Source: a virus
Length of the DNA stretch: 64,000 bases
Direction: 5' to 3' (one strand)
IMG/VR virus record: IMGVR_UViG_3300038701_002504
Location: 45,509-109,508 of that record
The notes under the pieces were generated by a model. The model made no database searches. It had not been told where the DNA came from and worked only from the letters and a program-made list of their open reading frames with translations. Both the position numbers and the translations under genes were made by a program. This document shows, one piece after another, positions 8,387 through 19,400 of this stretch (position 1 is its first letter; every line of letters starts with the position of its first letter).

Positions 8387-9627
8387 TGGCTGAACAAGAT
8401 CCTTCGCGTGGTACGGTAAACGATACATCAACTGTAGTTCTGGACGCGGACACTCTGGCAGATGTACAGCGTGGTAAAATAAAGAGACCTGAATTCTACG
8501 GAGATATGTCAATGTCTGCGATGGGTTTCGGTAATTTCCAACAAGCTGTAAGCACCGCCGGAACATATTTTAATTTTGCAAAAAATATAGCCGACAGTTT
8601 GACTGATGCAAGATCTGCTGATGATCGAGTATTTCGTCTCACAAGAGATGAATATACACAGATTGAAAAGAAAGCTGCAAGCATCTCGAGATTCGGTTCT
8701 GTTCCATATGAAACAATACTTACCTTTATTACGATTCTTTGCTTGGTTGATAATAAAGTTGATATGGAAAAGATATCCTCAGTGCTTGAAATAGAGGAAT
8801 TGAACGAGAGTGTGATACGTAAACCATATCTTATCATAGAAATACGAGACCTTTATAAGATTGTTTACATGGCTTCTGCTCTGGATTCGTTGATAAAACT
8901 CTTTAATCGTTATCTCACAGCATCACAGGCAACAGCACAGAATATTAATAGTGACGATATATCAGACTTATTTTCAAATATTGGTTCACTTCTGGGAGGT
9001 CTTTCTGGAGGTGGAGCGTCTTCAAAATTAGCGAATATGACCGGATCTGAGGATGCCCTGGGTCACTTTATGTCAGAATTGCTGGAAGGAAAGAGAATTC
9101 CGATGCCAGTGATCGCAAAGAACCCAATGAAACAATCACCATCATATACAGGTCAGGCTCTATTTGGAGAGTCTCCAACCCCACTTTCATTGATGGATAT
9201 TACTGAAGTTTTTAATAAGAAAATTGCTGTCTTTCCTAAACCTTCAAATGGTGCAGGTATGAGTTCATTTGGTATGCAGAATTTCTCTTCTCTTTCAGGT
9301 TCTATGAACTTATCAACAATGATCAGTAAGCTGAATTTTGGCGGAAGCACACCTACTCCAGGTTCTTATATTGATAAACAGATTACTGCGATTGGCGAAA
9401 AGATAAAACTTATGACAGGTGTGAAGGATACTGAAACATTTGAATTAAATCGAGCTGATGTGGCAATTCCAATGCAGATTGCAATGTCAGCATCTAATTG
9501 TGGATTGGATAAGACTCCATTTGCTACGAAGTCGTTTCAGAATGGTTGGCAATTGTCAAATCATATAAATAATTTCATGCAAAATAACAATCCCGATTTC
9601 TTCAAAATAATTAAAGGTCTATCATAA
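8386..9627 (+). CDS. Baseplate-associated virion protein of unknown function, 413 aa
   Basis: Family not recognised. The protein has an acidic N-terminus, a hydrophobic helix PYETILTFITILCLVDN near residue 108, a Gly/Ser-rich stretch (SNIGSLLGGLSGGGASS) near 205, and a Ser/Gly/Met-rich second half. It sits between the spike and gp25 genes and is coupled to both neighbours, so a baseplate or hub role is likely. The composition suggests it may be a tape-measure-like or hub-filling protein, but this is inference only. Confidence 0.5.
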   Translation: MAEQDPSRGTVNDTSTVVLDADTLADVQRGKIKRPEFYGDMSMSAMGFGNFQQAVSTAGTYFNFAKNIADSLTDARSADDRVFRLTRDEYTQIEKKAASISRFGSVPYETILTFITILCLVDNKVDMEKISSVLEIEELNESVIRKPYLIIEIRDLYKIVYMASALDSLIKLFNRYLTASQATAQNINSDDISDLFSNIGSLLGGLSGGGASSKLANMTGSEDALGHFMSELLEGKRIPMPVIAKNPMKQSPSYTGQALFGESPTPLSLMDITEVFNKKIAVFPKPSNGAGMSSFGMQNFSSLSGSMNLSTMISKLNFGGSTPTPGSYIDKQITAIGEKIKLMTGVKDTETFELNRADVAIPMQIAMSASNCGLDKTPFATKSFQNGWQLSNHINNFMQNNNPDFFKIIKGLS

Positions 9628-9628
9628 A

Positions 9629-10801
9629 ATGCAACCATATTCACTAATGCATAATCTATCCTTTAAAATGTTATTGGAGAATCGTATTGATTTTCTTCAG
9701 AAGTACTATGAAGATAAAGTATCTAAACATGGGTTTAGATTTAATATGCCCATGTGGGCTTCAATACTAAATGCCGATCCTACAAATAAAAAGATTTATC
9801 TTCAGTGGATCATTAATCAAGTATTCAATATGGGAAATGATAGACTTTATGATGAGGATCTTTATAAAGTAACAGATGCTTTGATCATTTATGATCGTAT
9901 CAAAAGACAATTCTCTAAGAAAGACATTAATCAATATAAGACTTATAGAGAATTGGTGAATGAAGCTGATAATCTTTCAGATAATAAATCTGGTAAAGAA
10001 ATTAAAAAAGATGAAATGAAAAAAGCTCTAGAGCAGTCAAAAATTGTATATAAAGGCTCAGATGGAAGCATCATCATTCCATATACAAAGGAAGCTTCTT
10101 GTATTCTTGGTCGTGGTACTAAATGGTGTACTGCTGCTACTGGTTCAAAGAATTTTTTCCAAGCATATAATAAAGATGGCCCTCTGTATGTTATTGAATA
10201 TAAAAGTAAGAAATATCAATTTCATTTAGAATCTAATTCATATATGGATGAAAGAGACTATGAAATTAATGAAGATGAGCCTGTCGTTGCTTGGTTTTTC
10301 AATAAAATACCTATAAAGAATATATTGGACGCAGCTCGTATAGAAGCGAATGGCATTCTTAAATGGTATCCCAGCGCATCAAAACAAATACAGTTAGTCG
10401 CTGTGAAAGCTTCTCCATATTCAATATCATACATTCAAAATCCATCTGAAGATGTACAGCTTGCTGCTGTTAGATCAGAAGTTGAATGTATAGATCATTT
10501 CAAACCAACCGAAAAGGTTCAACTATATGCTGTTAAGACAGAACCTACAAATATTATGTATATAGAAAATCCAACTGAAGTTGTGCAGGAATATGTTGTA
10601 AGAAAAATATTCGCTAAAAAGAGCATTACGCCTTTAAATCTCACATTTTTTCCAAAAGAAGAAAAAGTGAGTGAAAAAATAAAGGAACTCTGTATATCAC
10701 TGGAATCCAATAGTATATTTAGATTGTTTCGTCCATCAGAAAACCTTAAACGGTTTTATGAAAAGAAAACTGGTAAACTTTACATTAATGGCGGAAAATA
10801 A
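9629..10801 (+). CDS. Unknown protein with GTKWCTA motif and tandem 25-residue repeats
   Basis: Residues about 140-215 hold a domain with ILGRGTKWCTAATGSKN and PLYVIEYKSKKYQFHLES, seen in uncharacterised phage proteins. Residues about 250-325 contain three tandem repeats of the pattern AV-x-P-x-I-x-x-I-x-NP(S/T)E-x-VQ, similar to DUF4116-type helical repeats. The N-terminus (LSFKMLLENR) resembles, weakly, the leader on other candidate internal proteins here. It lies in the baseplate operon one base before gp25. Enzymatic or ligand-binding function is unknown. AAAGG lies 13 bases before the ATG. Confidence 0.5.
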   Translation: MQPYSLMHNLSFKMLLENRIDFLQKYYEDKVSKHGFRFNMPMWASILNADPTNKKIYLQWIINQVFNMGNDRLYDEDLYKVTDALIIYDRIKRQFSKKDINQYKTYRELVNEADNLSDNKSGKEIKKDEMKKALEQSKIVYKGSDGSIIIPYTKEASCILGRGTKWCTAATGSKNFFQAYNKDGPLYVIEYKSKKYQFHLESNSYMDERDYEINEDEPVVAWFFNKIPIKNILDAARIEANGILKWYPSASKQIQLVAVKASPYSISYIQNPSEDVQLAAVRSEVECIDHFKPTEKVQLYAVKTEPTNIMYIENPTEVVQEYVVRKIFAKKSITPLNLTFFPKEEKVSEKIKELCISLESNSIFRLFRPSENLKRFYEKKTGKLYINGGK

Positions 10802-11188
10802 ATGAGACAAGTAATATACAGAGACCTTAAAAAGTCATTCGACAAACATCCTGTGAGTAATGATCTTCTCACAATATCCGAAGAGGATGCTGTAAAAGAC
10901 TCTATTATGAATATTGTCTTCACATCTCCGTATGAGAGATATCGTAATCCAAGATTTGGCGCAGGAATTCCTGCTGATTTGTTTGAAAATTTGAGCCCAC
11001 AGACCGAATACCAAGTAAAGAACCGTATTGAGAATGCAATTAATACATACGAGCCACGTGCTATTCTTCAGAATGTTGCTGTTGCAGCAAATCTAGATCA
11101 GAATAATTATGTTGTGAGTATTCAATTCCGCGTGAGAAACAGTTTTGAAATTATTACTGTACAGAATATTCTAAGGAGAATACGATGA
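10802..11188 (+). CDS. gp25: Baseplate wedge protein gp25
   Basis: The product is 128 residues against 132 in T4. It shows the family pattern: SIMNIVFTSPYERYRNPRFGAG, then LFENLSP, then an EPRAIL motif and a C-terminal strand IQFRVRNSFE. gp25 binds gp6 and the tail sheath at the baseplate core and starts sheath polymerisation. The start follows the preceding stop directly (TAAATG), and the end overlaps the next gene by 4 bases. Confidence 0.9.
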   Translation: MRQVIYRDLKKSFDKHPVSNDLLTISEEDAVKDSIMNIVFTSPYERYRNPRFGAGIPADLFENLSPQTEYQVKNRIENAINTYEPRAILQNVAVAANLDQNNYVVSIQFRVRNSFEIITVQNILRRIR

Positions 11189-11625
11189 CATTTAAAGAGT
11201 ATCTAACAGAGCTATTCGACAGACCTGCCAAAATCTATACACTTGCTGATAATTTGACGGACAGGGAAGCCATATTCACTGTTGGAAATAACAAGTACAG
11301 TATATATTTAAGTAAGGAACCCATCAGAAAAATCGTATGGAACGTAACATTTGCTATTATAGAAATAGATGGTATGCCTGTGGGTGGTATAGATAGCATT
11401 AAAACAACAAATCTGAATGTTGATAAAAATGTTGTATTCGCAACAGTAATTAAGTTTATTGAGTCACATCACAGAAAAGAAGATACATATAAATTTACCA
11501 CATGGAAGATTGAAAAGTCGCGCATTAGACTTTATGATACATTATCCAAAAGATTGGCAAAAAAATATAATATGAAAGTAGAGAAATCAGTATTTGGAAA
11601 TGTTATTGAATGGCAATTGTCATAA
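11185..11625 (+). CDS. Unknown protein with possible capsid-targeting leader, 146 aa
   Basis: Family not recognised. The first residues MTFKEYLTELFD resemble the short leader of T4 internal head proteins, with LTE as a possible gp21 cleavage site. The remainder looks globular and basic toward the C-terminus (LSKRLAKKYNMKVEKS). It overlaps gp25 by 4 bases and is followed by a late promoter for gp6. Its product may be virion cargo rather than a baseplate part, but this is inference from about ten residues. Confidence 0.45.
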   Translation: MTFKEYLTELFDRPAKIYTLADNLTDREAIFTVGNNKYSIYLSKEPIRKIVWNVTFAIIEIDGMPVGGIDSIKTTNLNVDKNVVFATVIKFIESHHRKEDTYKFTTWKIEKSRIRLYDTLSKRLAKKYNMKVEKSVFGNVIEWQLS

Positions 11626-11628
11626 ATA
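11621..11628 (+). promoter_or_regulatory. Late promoter variant upstream of gp6
   Basis: CATAAATA lies 18 bases upstream of the gp6 ATG and is followed by AATAATAAAAAGGG, the same layout as the leader of the spanin genes. Confidence 0.6.
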
Positions 11629-11645
11629 ATAATAAAAAGGGTTAA

Positions 11646-13451
11646 ATGGCAAACTTTCTATCTACATCAGACCTAAATGCTGAGTCTCTGAAGACTAATT
11701 TTATTACTTATCTACAGTCGCAGGATAAGTTTAAAGATTACGATTTCACTGGTTCTAACATGTCTGTTCTCATCGACATTCTGATGCAGAATACAATGTA
11801 TAACAATCACTATTTGAATATGATGGGCGCTGAATCTTATCTTGACTCAGCGCAACTTCGTGAATCGATTGTATCTCGTGCAAAGGAACTGAACTATGTT
11901 CCTCGTTCAAGAACGGCTTCTCGCGCAGTCATTACAGTTGAAATCTTTCCTGAAGACTCTCCTAACTCTATATTGATTCCAAAGGGATATGTTTTCAAAT
12001 CCACAATTAATAACGAGACATATTACTTTCACACACGCCAGAATTACACGATTACGAAATCAAATGACAGATATGTTCTATCAAATATTGAAATATTTGA
12101 AGGGTATGCTGTGCAGGAATTCTTCTCTGTAGTATCTGAAATTGGAACAGATGGTTACACAACTTATTCTTCATCACATGTGATTAATTCAGAGAACTGT
12201 GATACAAACTCTCTGGATGTATACGTTACATTAAACGGCGTAAGAACAAAGTTTGAAAGAGCAACCTCATTATATGGTCTTACATCAGAATCAAATGTAT
12301 ACTTCCTTCAGGGATATAAAGATAATTTTTATGAAGTTGTTTTCGGTGATGGTGTATTTGGTAAAGCAATTGCTACAGGAACTGAAGTTGATATTACATA
12401 CACTGATACTCTAGGACCGGGCGCAAATGGTATCTCTGTTTTTTCTAAAACAACATCAATTTCAGGCTATTCATCTGTAAGCATTACAACAACCACAACT
12501 TCATATGGTGGTGGAGATGCTGAAACAAATGAGAATATAAAGTTTAATTCGGTTCGTCATTTTCAGACACAGGAAAGAGCTGTTATTGAGAATGATTATC
12601 GAAACCTTGTAATTACTAACTTCCCTGAAATACAGGCTGTGAATGTATATGGCGGCGAAAATGATAATCAATACGGTAAAGTAATTGTTTGCGTAAAGCC
12701 ATTTAATACTACAAAGATTTCAGACTCGTTAAAAAATCGTATCACACAATTTCTTGAAAGTAAAAATCTTGTAACGGAACCTGTTATTAAAGAACTCGAA
12801 TATTTCTATATTAAAGTTGATGCTGCTGTAAGATATATTCGAAACAATACTACAAGCACTGAGGGCGAACTGAAATCTACTGTTATTTCCAAACTATTGG
12901 AATTGAATGACAACCGTTTCAATAAATTTAATCAGAGCGTATATTCATCATTCTTATCACGTACAATCGATGAGTCTGATCTCGCGATTACAAGCAACAG
13001 TCTCTTTCTTAAAATCATCAAGAAATTGTTTCCTGTTCCGAATGTAGAAACAACATATATTCTTGAATTTGACAATGCGTTACCTGATTTTGGTTCTGCT
13101 GATAAAGCAGGTCAGACATTTCCGTCCAACCACCCAGCAATGATTGAATCAAGCAAGTTTACCTATACTATGAATGGAACCGACTACGAAGCATGGGTTC
13201 AGGACAACGGAGCTGGAATATTAGGTGTATACACATATGACAGTGAGGGAATTAAAGTTAGGTTGAAAGTTGTTGGAACAGTTGATTATTCAATTGGTAA
13301 ATGTGTGATGACTCTGGCAATTAAAGGATACACGGGAAATGTTTCTGTGTATGCGAAACCAAGATCACGTGATATTATTATTTCAAAGAATAAATTCATT
13401 ATACTTGATTCCGCAGACTTTAATATAACGATGGTTGCAGATGCTGAATAA
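11646..13451 (+). CDS. gp6: Baseplate wedge protein gp6
   Basis: This 601-residue protein (T4 gp6: 660) has the baseplate J/gp6 architecture: an N-terminal helical part with SNMSVLIDILMQNTMYNNHY and SYLDSAQLRESIVSRAKELN, then a beta domain with GDGVFGKAIATGTEVDITY near residue 238 and GPGANG, then YGGGDAETNENIKFN. gp6 forms the inner wedge ring and transmits the contraction signal. AAAAAGGG precedes the ATG. Confidence 0.92.
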   Translation: MANFLSTSDLNAESLKTNFITYLQSQDKFKDYDFTGSNMSVLIDILMQNTMYNNHYLNMMGAESYLDSAQLRESIVSRAKELNYVPRSRTASRAVITVEIFPEDSPNSILIPKGYVFKSTINNETYYFHTRQNYTITKSNDRYVLSNIEIFEGYAVQEFFSVVSEIGTDGYTTYSSSHVINSENCDTNSLDVYVTLNGVRTKFERATSLYGLTSESNVYFLQGYKDNFYEVVFGDGVFGKAIATGTEVDITYTDTLGPGANGISVFSKTTSISGYSSVSITTTTTSYGGGDAETNENIKFNSVRHFQTQERAVIENDYRNLVITNFPEIQAVNVYGGENDNQYGKVIVCVKPFNTTKISDSLKNRITQFLESKNLVTEPVIKELEYFYIKVDAAVRYIRNNTTSTEGELKSTVISKLLELNDNRFNKFNQSVYSSFLSRTIDESDLAITSNSLFLKIIKKLFPVPNVETTYILEFDNALPDFGSADKAGQTFPSNHPAMIESSKFTYTMNGTDYEAWVQDNGAGILGVYTYDSEGIKVRLKVVGTVDYSIGKCVMTLAIKGYTGNVSVYAKPRSRDIIISKNKFIILDSADFNITMVADAE

Positions 13452-14991
13452 AACATCTATTACAGATAAAGTAAAATCTCAATTCCCTGAATTCTATAAT
13501 GAATATGGGCTCAGTTTTATTGACTTCATTCAACTGTATTATCAGTGGATGGAAGCAAGAAAGTATACAGGACCAACGAAAGACGTTCCATCTCTCTTAG
13601 ATATTGATGAAACAACTGAATTGTTTCTTGAATTCTTTAAAAAACAGTATATGGCAGGTCTTCCTGAGAAAATTATCGGTAACCAGAGATTTCTTCAGAA
13701 GCATATATTAGATCTTTATAGAGCAAAGGGAAGTGAAGAAGGTTTTAGACTTTTATTTAGACTTCTATATAATAAAGAAATCGATATATACATACCTGGA
13801 AAAGATATATTTAAACCTTCTCACGGTAAATGGCAACGAAAAAGATATATTCAAATCTCTAGTGAACCTATCTCATCAACATTTGAGGGTAAAACTATTA
13901 CTGGAGAAATATCACAGGCTACAGCTGTTGTAGAATCATATGATAGAGTGAATTATAATGGTATTACAAATCATATTCTTTGGCTTTCATCAATTGAAGG
14001 AAGCTTTCTTGTAAATGAAAGAGTTTATGTTGATTTTGATGATATTGAAAGTTGCCCTGTTATAAAAGGATCTGTGATAGGATTCAATATTCTAAACTCT
14101 CATATTAATTTCAATGTTGGAGATATTGTAACATATTCTGAAGATACAAATCTAAAATTTTCTGTATCTGCATTGGATGTTATCGAATTGAATGGTATTC
14201 TTGAACCAGTAGTTCTTAAGATTGGTGATGGTTACCGTGAAGGCGAAATTACAACAGCATACACGCCGCGTGGAGCAAATGGATCTGGTGCTGAAATAGG
14301 ATATTTTTTACGTCCATCAGGTGTGTATCGGTTATTCTCTGATGAACCATTGGCTCCTTATGCAAATACAGATTTGGATGCTTTGGATTATGATATGCCA
14401 TCTGATGATGTTGATGATGTTGACTCTATCATTGCTGATGCGTTACTCTTTACAAATACAGAATTTAAAGAATTATATGGAGCATACACTATCGCTGGGT
14501 CTGGTTATGATGATGTTGTTGACATATATCCTGTTGATGAAGATGTTGTGAGACTGGAATGGGAAGTATCTCCTGGTGAATATTACGGAAATAACGCTAT
14601 AGTTGAAGGTTATCCTGCATTTGGAACCAACAGAGCTTTAACTCTTGAATTGGTTAATTCGTCTTTCAACTATAGCGAACCTCTCTTTATAACATTAAAT
14701 AATGGTATTCGTGAAATATATGGACAGCTTATAATTGGAGCTATTGGCATCGCTGAAGGATATTATAGTGATACAAACAGCTTTATCAGTGCTGATAAAT
14801 ATCTGCAGGATAGTTATTATTACCAAGAATATTCTTATGATATCAAGATTGATGAATTATTTACTCAATACTTTGACATATTAATTAAAACAATCCACCC
14901 ATCTGGTAAGAAACCGTTTGGTAATCCTCGTATCATATCAACATATAATTTTGAACCAGATATAGAAACCATTTTTGAAGAAGTAAGATAA
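13441..14991 (+). CDS. Baseplate wedge protein, gp7-like
   Basis: The ATG at 13441, overlapping the end of gp6 by 11 bases, is preferred; an in-frame TTG lies two codons earlier. The N-terminal 130 residues (FIDFIQLYYQWMEA, LLDIDETTELFLEFFKKQY, YRAKGSEEGFRLLFRLLYN) match a conserved module of T4-type virion proteins that lies between gp6 and gp8. The rest is beta-rich with many Tyr, Asp and Gly. At 516 residues it is half the length of T4 gp7, so only position and the N-terminal module support the gp7 label. Confidence 0.6.
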   Translation: MLNKTSITDKVKSQFPEFYNEYGLSFIDFIQLYYQWMEARKYTGPTKDVPSLLDIDETTELFLEFFKKQYMAGLPEKIIGNQRFLQKHILDLYRAKGSEEGFRLLFRLLYNKEIDIYIPGKDIFKPSHGKWQRKRYIQISSEPISSTFEGKTITGEISQATAVVESYDRVNYNGITNHILWLSSIEGSFLVNERVYVDFDDIESCPVIKGSVIGFNILNSHINFNVGDIVTYSEDTNLKFSVSALDVIELNGILEPVVLKIGDGYREGEITTAYTPRGANGSGAEIGYFLRPSGVYRLFSDEPLAPYANTDLDALDYDMPSDDVDDVDSIIADALLFTNTEFKELYGAYTIAGSGYDDVVDIYPVDEDVVRLEWEVSPGEYYGNNAIVEGYPAFGTNRALTLELVNSSFNYSEPLFITLNNGIREIYGQLIIGAIGIAEGYYSDTNSFISADKYLQDSYYYQEYSYDIKIDELFTQYFDILIKTIHPSGKKPFGNPRIISTYNFEPDIETIFEEVR

Positions 14992-16439
14992 TGACAAACA
15001 ATATACGAACAAGCAAATATTTAATTGAAAAAATAACAGCTGACGTTGATGCAGGAAAATTTTATATTGTAATAGGAAATCATTCCGGTGTATCTTCTAA
15101 TGTAGTAAATTATTCATATAATAATATTGAAGATGTGAAAACAAAGAACATATTTGGTAAAAAAGTGAAATCAGCCGACTGTTCTCCTGTGATTCCAAGT
15201 ATAACATGGATCTCTGGTACTGTTTATGAGAGAGCTGATAATCACACCAATAATAATTTTTATGTGTTGAACCAAAATGATGATGTGTTCAAATGTATAT
15301 GGAATAATGGTGGAGAAGCATCTACTTCAGAACCAATTACAAAATCTGAAACATATCTTACAACAGCCGATGGGTATATTTGGAAATATATGTACACAAT
15401 TTCATCCGGTGATATGAGCAAATTTGCATTCACAGGTTATATTCCAGTTTCTTCAAATGCTTCTATTGTGAATACCGCGGTAAATGAGAGTATTGATTAT
15501 ATTGAAGTTTTGAATGGTGGTCAGAATTATTCTGTTCATAACTCTGGAACCATACAACAGAACATTGGATCCAACGTATATCGAATTGCAAATACTGCAT
15601 CTGATATATTAAATGTTTATGTTGGATCTTCATTATATGTTGAGAACGGAACATCAGCTGGTCTTTTGAAAACAATTTCTGGCTCATTTTCAAATAGTAG
15701 TGGTAAATATATATCATTTTCAAGTAATACTACACTTTCAACAGACTCAGAGTATATCATATCACCACGTGTTGTTGTTGAATCTCATAGCGGAAGCGGA
15801 TTTGAGGCATATTCAACCATTACAGAAAATAATACAGTAGATAAGATTGTTATCATTAATAATGGAAGTGATTATGTAAATCCAACAGTATCGCTTTATA
15901 CAACTGCAACAGTTACAGCTGCAAATTTAAATATCATCACGTCTCCACAGAACGGACATGGTTATGATCCTGTTGAAGAGCTTGGAGCTACGCGTCTCGT
16001 ATTTACATCGAATTTTCTATTAGCTGAGGATACAACATTACCTGAAAGTAATTTTTCATATTATAACACATCTCTCGTATATGCTCCAAATACAGCAGTA
16101 GCAGCACAGAATACAGCATCATGGGGAGCTTCATTTGATGTGAATGCCACATTCTCTACTGATGACTTTATCACAGGAGACACTTCATCTGCAAAGGGAA
16201 TTGTGTATTGGGCAAACACTTCTCATGTGAAATTAAACACAATCATTGGAACATTCTCAAATAATGAGATAATTTTTAATCAAAGCGGCGTGAATTCTAC
16301 AATAAATATAATTAAAGATAAGGATGTAGAGACTTCTTCAGGCAAATTACTTCAATATACTATACATGAAGATGGAATTCACAGAAGTTTAAACATATCG
16401 GAAAATATAAAATATATTTTTAAATTAGAAAGTAATTGA
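14991..16439 (+). CDS. gp8: Baseplate wedge protein gp8-like
   Basis: The product has 482 residues against 334 in T4 gp8. The gp8 signature is in the first 160 residues: AGKFYIVIGNHSG, SAD..PVIPSITWISGTVYERAD, then TTADGYIWKYMYTISSGDMSKF and YIPV. The extra C-terminal part is rich in Ser, Thr and Asn beta strands. gp8 bridges gp6, gp7 and gp10 in the wedge. The start is coupled to the preceding stop (TAATG), and the stop is coupled to the next ATG (TGATG). Confidence 0.8.
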   Translation: MTNNIRTSKYLIEKITADVDAGKFYIVIGNHSGVSSNVVNYSYNNIEDVKTKNIFGKKVKSADCSPVIPSITWISGTVYERADNHTNNNFYVLNQNDDVFKCIWNNGGEASTSEPITKSETYLTTADGYIWKYMYTISSGDMSKFAFTGYIPVSSNASIVNTAVNESIDYIEVLNGGQNYSVHNSGTIQQNIGSNVYRIANTASDILNVYVGSSLYVENGTSAGLLKTISGSFSNSSGKYISFSSNTTLSTDSEYIISPRVVVESHSGSGFEAYSTITENNTVDKIVIINNGSDYVNPTVSLYTTATVTAANLNIITSPQNGHGYDPVEELGATRLVFTSNFLLAEDTTLPESNFSYYNTSLVYAPNTAVAAQNTASWGASFDVNATFSTDDFITGDTSSAKGIVYWANTSHVKLNTIIGTFSNNEIIFNQSGVNSTINIIKDKDVETSSGKLLQYTIHEDGIHRSLNISENIKYIFKLESN

Positions 16440-19400
16440 TGACAAATAAAATTAACACTAACTTAAATATTTCTCCATATTGGGATGACTTCGATGAAGA
16501 CAAACAGTATGTGAGAATCTTATTTAAGCCATCTGTTGCTGTTCAAACACGTGAACTAAATCAAATTCAGACTATACTTCAAAATCAGATTTCACGATTT
16601 GGTTCACATATATTTAAAGACGGCTCCATTGTGAATGGTGTTGCTATCACATATAACAATGCGCAGAAATATGTCCGCGTAAAGAACTTATTTAATGCAA
16701 ATAACGAACGTGATTTAAATGAAATCGCAAATACATATCTTATTACTTCTAATACCGGTGTGCGAGCTGTTCCTACTCTTGTTGTAAAGGGATTTGAAAC
16801 TCAATATCCAGATACAAACGTTCTATACATCAAATATATTTCAACAGGTAAAGATGTATCAAACAATGACGTAACAGAATTCCTTTCAGGCGAAACTCTT
16901 TCAATATATGATGAAAATCAGTTAAAAATTGGTTCATTGGATTCTAATAATTTAGTTGATAGCATTGATGTGTTAACTGCGAATGCGTCAATCACTGTAA
17001 CAGGCAATGCTTATGCAATTACATGTTCTGATGGTATCGTTTATCAGAAGGGATATTTTTCTAAAGTATTACCACAAACTGTTCTGGTTAAAAAATATGA
17101 TACAAATACAGCAAACTATGCTGTTGGTTTTGATACTTCTGAAAGCACTGTTACAACAGCGCAAGACTCTAGCTTGTTTGATAATGCAATTGGAGCTCCT
17201 AATGAAGCTGCTCCCGGCGCAGATAGACTGAAGCTTACTCCATCTCTTATATCTGTAAATAAAGATGAAATATCATCTAACTCTTCATTCTTTCCTATTG
17301 TTGAATTCAATGATAGTATGCCAGTTGAAGAAAATACAGATCCACAATACGACATACTTGGAGATGCTCTTGCTAAAACTGTATGGGAAGAATCTGGTGA
17401 CTATGTTATCAAGCCTTTCCCAGTTGAAACACTTACTCACGCAAATTCACAGCTTATGTATTATGAAGTGTCTCCTGGTATCGGATATGTACAGGGGCGT
17501 AGAGTAGAACTTATTGGTGCTAAAAAAATCGCTACAACACGCGCTGTAGATACAGATGAAGGTCAAGCCCAGATTATTACTTCAAACTACGGTAACTATG
17601 TCATTGTTGATGAATATCTCGGTAATTTTGACATTAATGATATCGCCACAGTTTCAATCTATGATACGGCTCAGGATGCCGTATCTTCTGTTTCAGGTGC
17701 TGGTTCTGCTCCTACAGGAAATCTGATTGGTACAGCAAATATAAGATCTACTGTTTATGATAATGGTAGAAAAGGAACTCCCTCAGCTCAGTATAGATTG
17801 TATGTATTCAACATTGTGATGAATAGCGGCAAGTCGTTTTCAAATGATGCTAAATCTTTTTATATTGACGGTTCCTTCGGTAAAGCAAAAGCCGATATTG
17901 TACTTGAAAGTTCTAAAGCAGTTATCAAGGATAGTTTGAAAAATACTCTTCTTTTCGATATTGGTATTGACTCAATCAAAAGACTTACTGATAAGAATGG
18001 GGTGAATGATACACAGTTCATTATCAGAGACACTATTAGTGCGACACTTCAGTCAAATGGTTTTGCAACATTCACATTGAATACTCCATACGCTGGTGGT
18101 TCTGAAAGAATTAATTATTCTACAGGAACTCTATCTGATACAAATGAACTTAATTTTGACATCACTCTTTCAGCAGAAGCTTATTCAGCGAATGCAAGTG
18201 GAACATTAACAGCAGCGGGTACAACAGCAACAGGAACTGGCACATCTTTTACAACTGTTTTTGGTGTTGATGATTTCATTAGAATTCCTTCATCTGGGGC
18301 TGTGAGAAGAGTTACCGCAATTGCAAATAATACTTCTATGACTTTGAATGCATCACTTACAGAAACTGATGAGGCGTTCCAAAAATATTGGCCTGAAGGA
18401 ACTGTTCTTGATGTATCCGGTGCCAATGGTTCAATTAACGTTCTTTCAAATACACAGTTCTCTGTTTCTACAGATGTTGAGACTGCTGGTGGATCTGGAA
18501 CACAGACAATTCACGCAAATCTTCCAGTTCTAAGATCTACAGCAGTAGGTATTAAAAAGGAAATCAAAAAAGATACATATGTAAAGATTGACTGTTCATC
18601 AGCTGGTGTAATCGGACCATTTAATCTTGGTCTTGTTGACGTTACAAAACTTAAAAATGTATATGTTGGTACTGATTATCTTGACACAAACCCAGATAGA
18701 TCTGTTTGGTTTGAATTAAATACAGGTCAAACAGCAAACACATATGAACACGCTAAATTAGTTGTGAAGCCAGAATTTAAGAGCATGCTTTCAACCGCAA
18801 GTAGAATTCTTGTAAAATTAGACCATTTTGTTGCAAATACAACAGCTGGTGCAGGATTCTTCTCAGTTGATTCATACCCAATTAAAGGCGAAGCCGATAC
18901 ATCAAACTCAACTAACATTGATATTGGTGATATCCCAACAATCGGCGGTCTGGACACAAGAAGATATATTGATTACAGACTACAGCGTTATAATACAGCA
19001 AATACAGCCACAACAATTGGTGGAGCAACTGTAAACCCTGCTGCAGCAAATACATCGTTTATTAAAGTTTCAACTGGATCATATATACCAGATCCAGATA
19101 GCAACTTCCAAGCTGATATTGAATATTATCTACCTCGTATAGATCTATTGTCTATTACAAAGAATGGTGATTTGGTTGTGAATAATGGAAGAGCATCGCT
19201 TACTCCAAAATCACCAAAACCTTCAGATGACTCTATGGAAATTGCGAATATCTATGTGCCTGGATATCCTTCACTCACAACAAGAGAAGGGGAAGCATTC
19301 AATAGAACCGATATCAAAACTAAGATTAATCTGGTATACAATGTAGGTCATACTATGAAAGACATTGGTACTCTGAAAGAAAGAATTAAGAGACTTGAAT

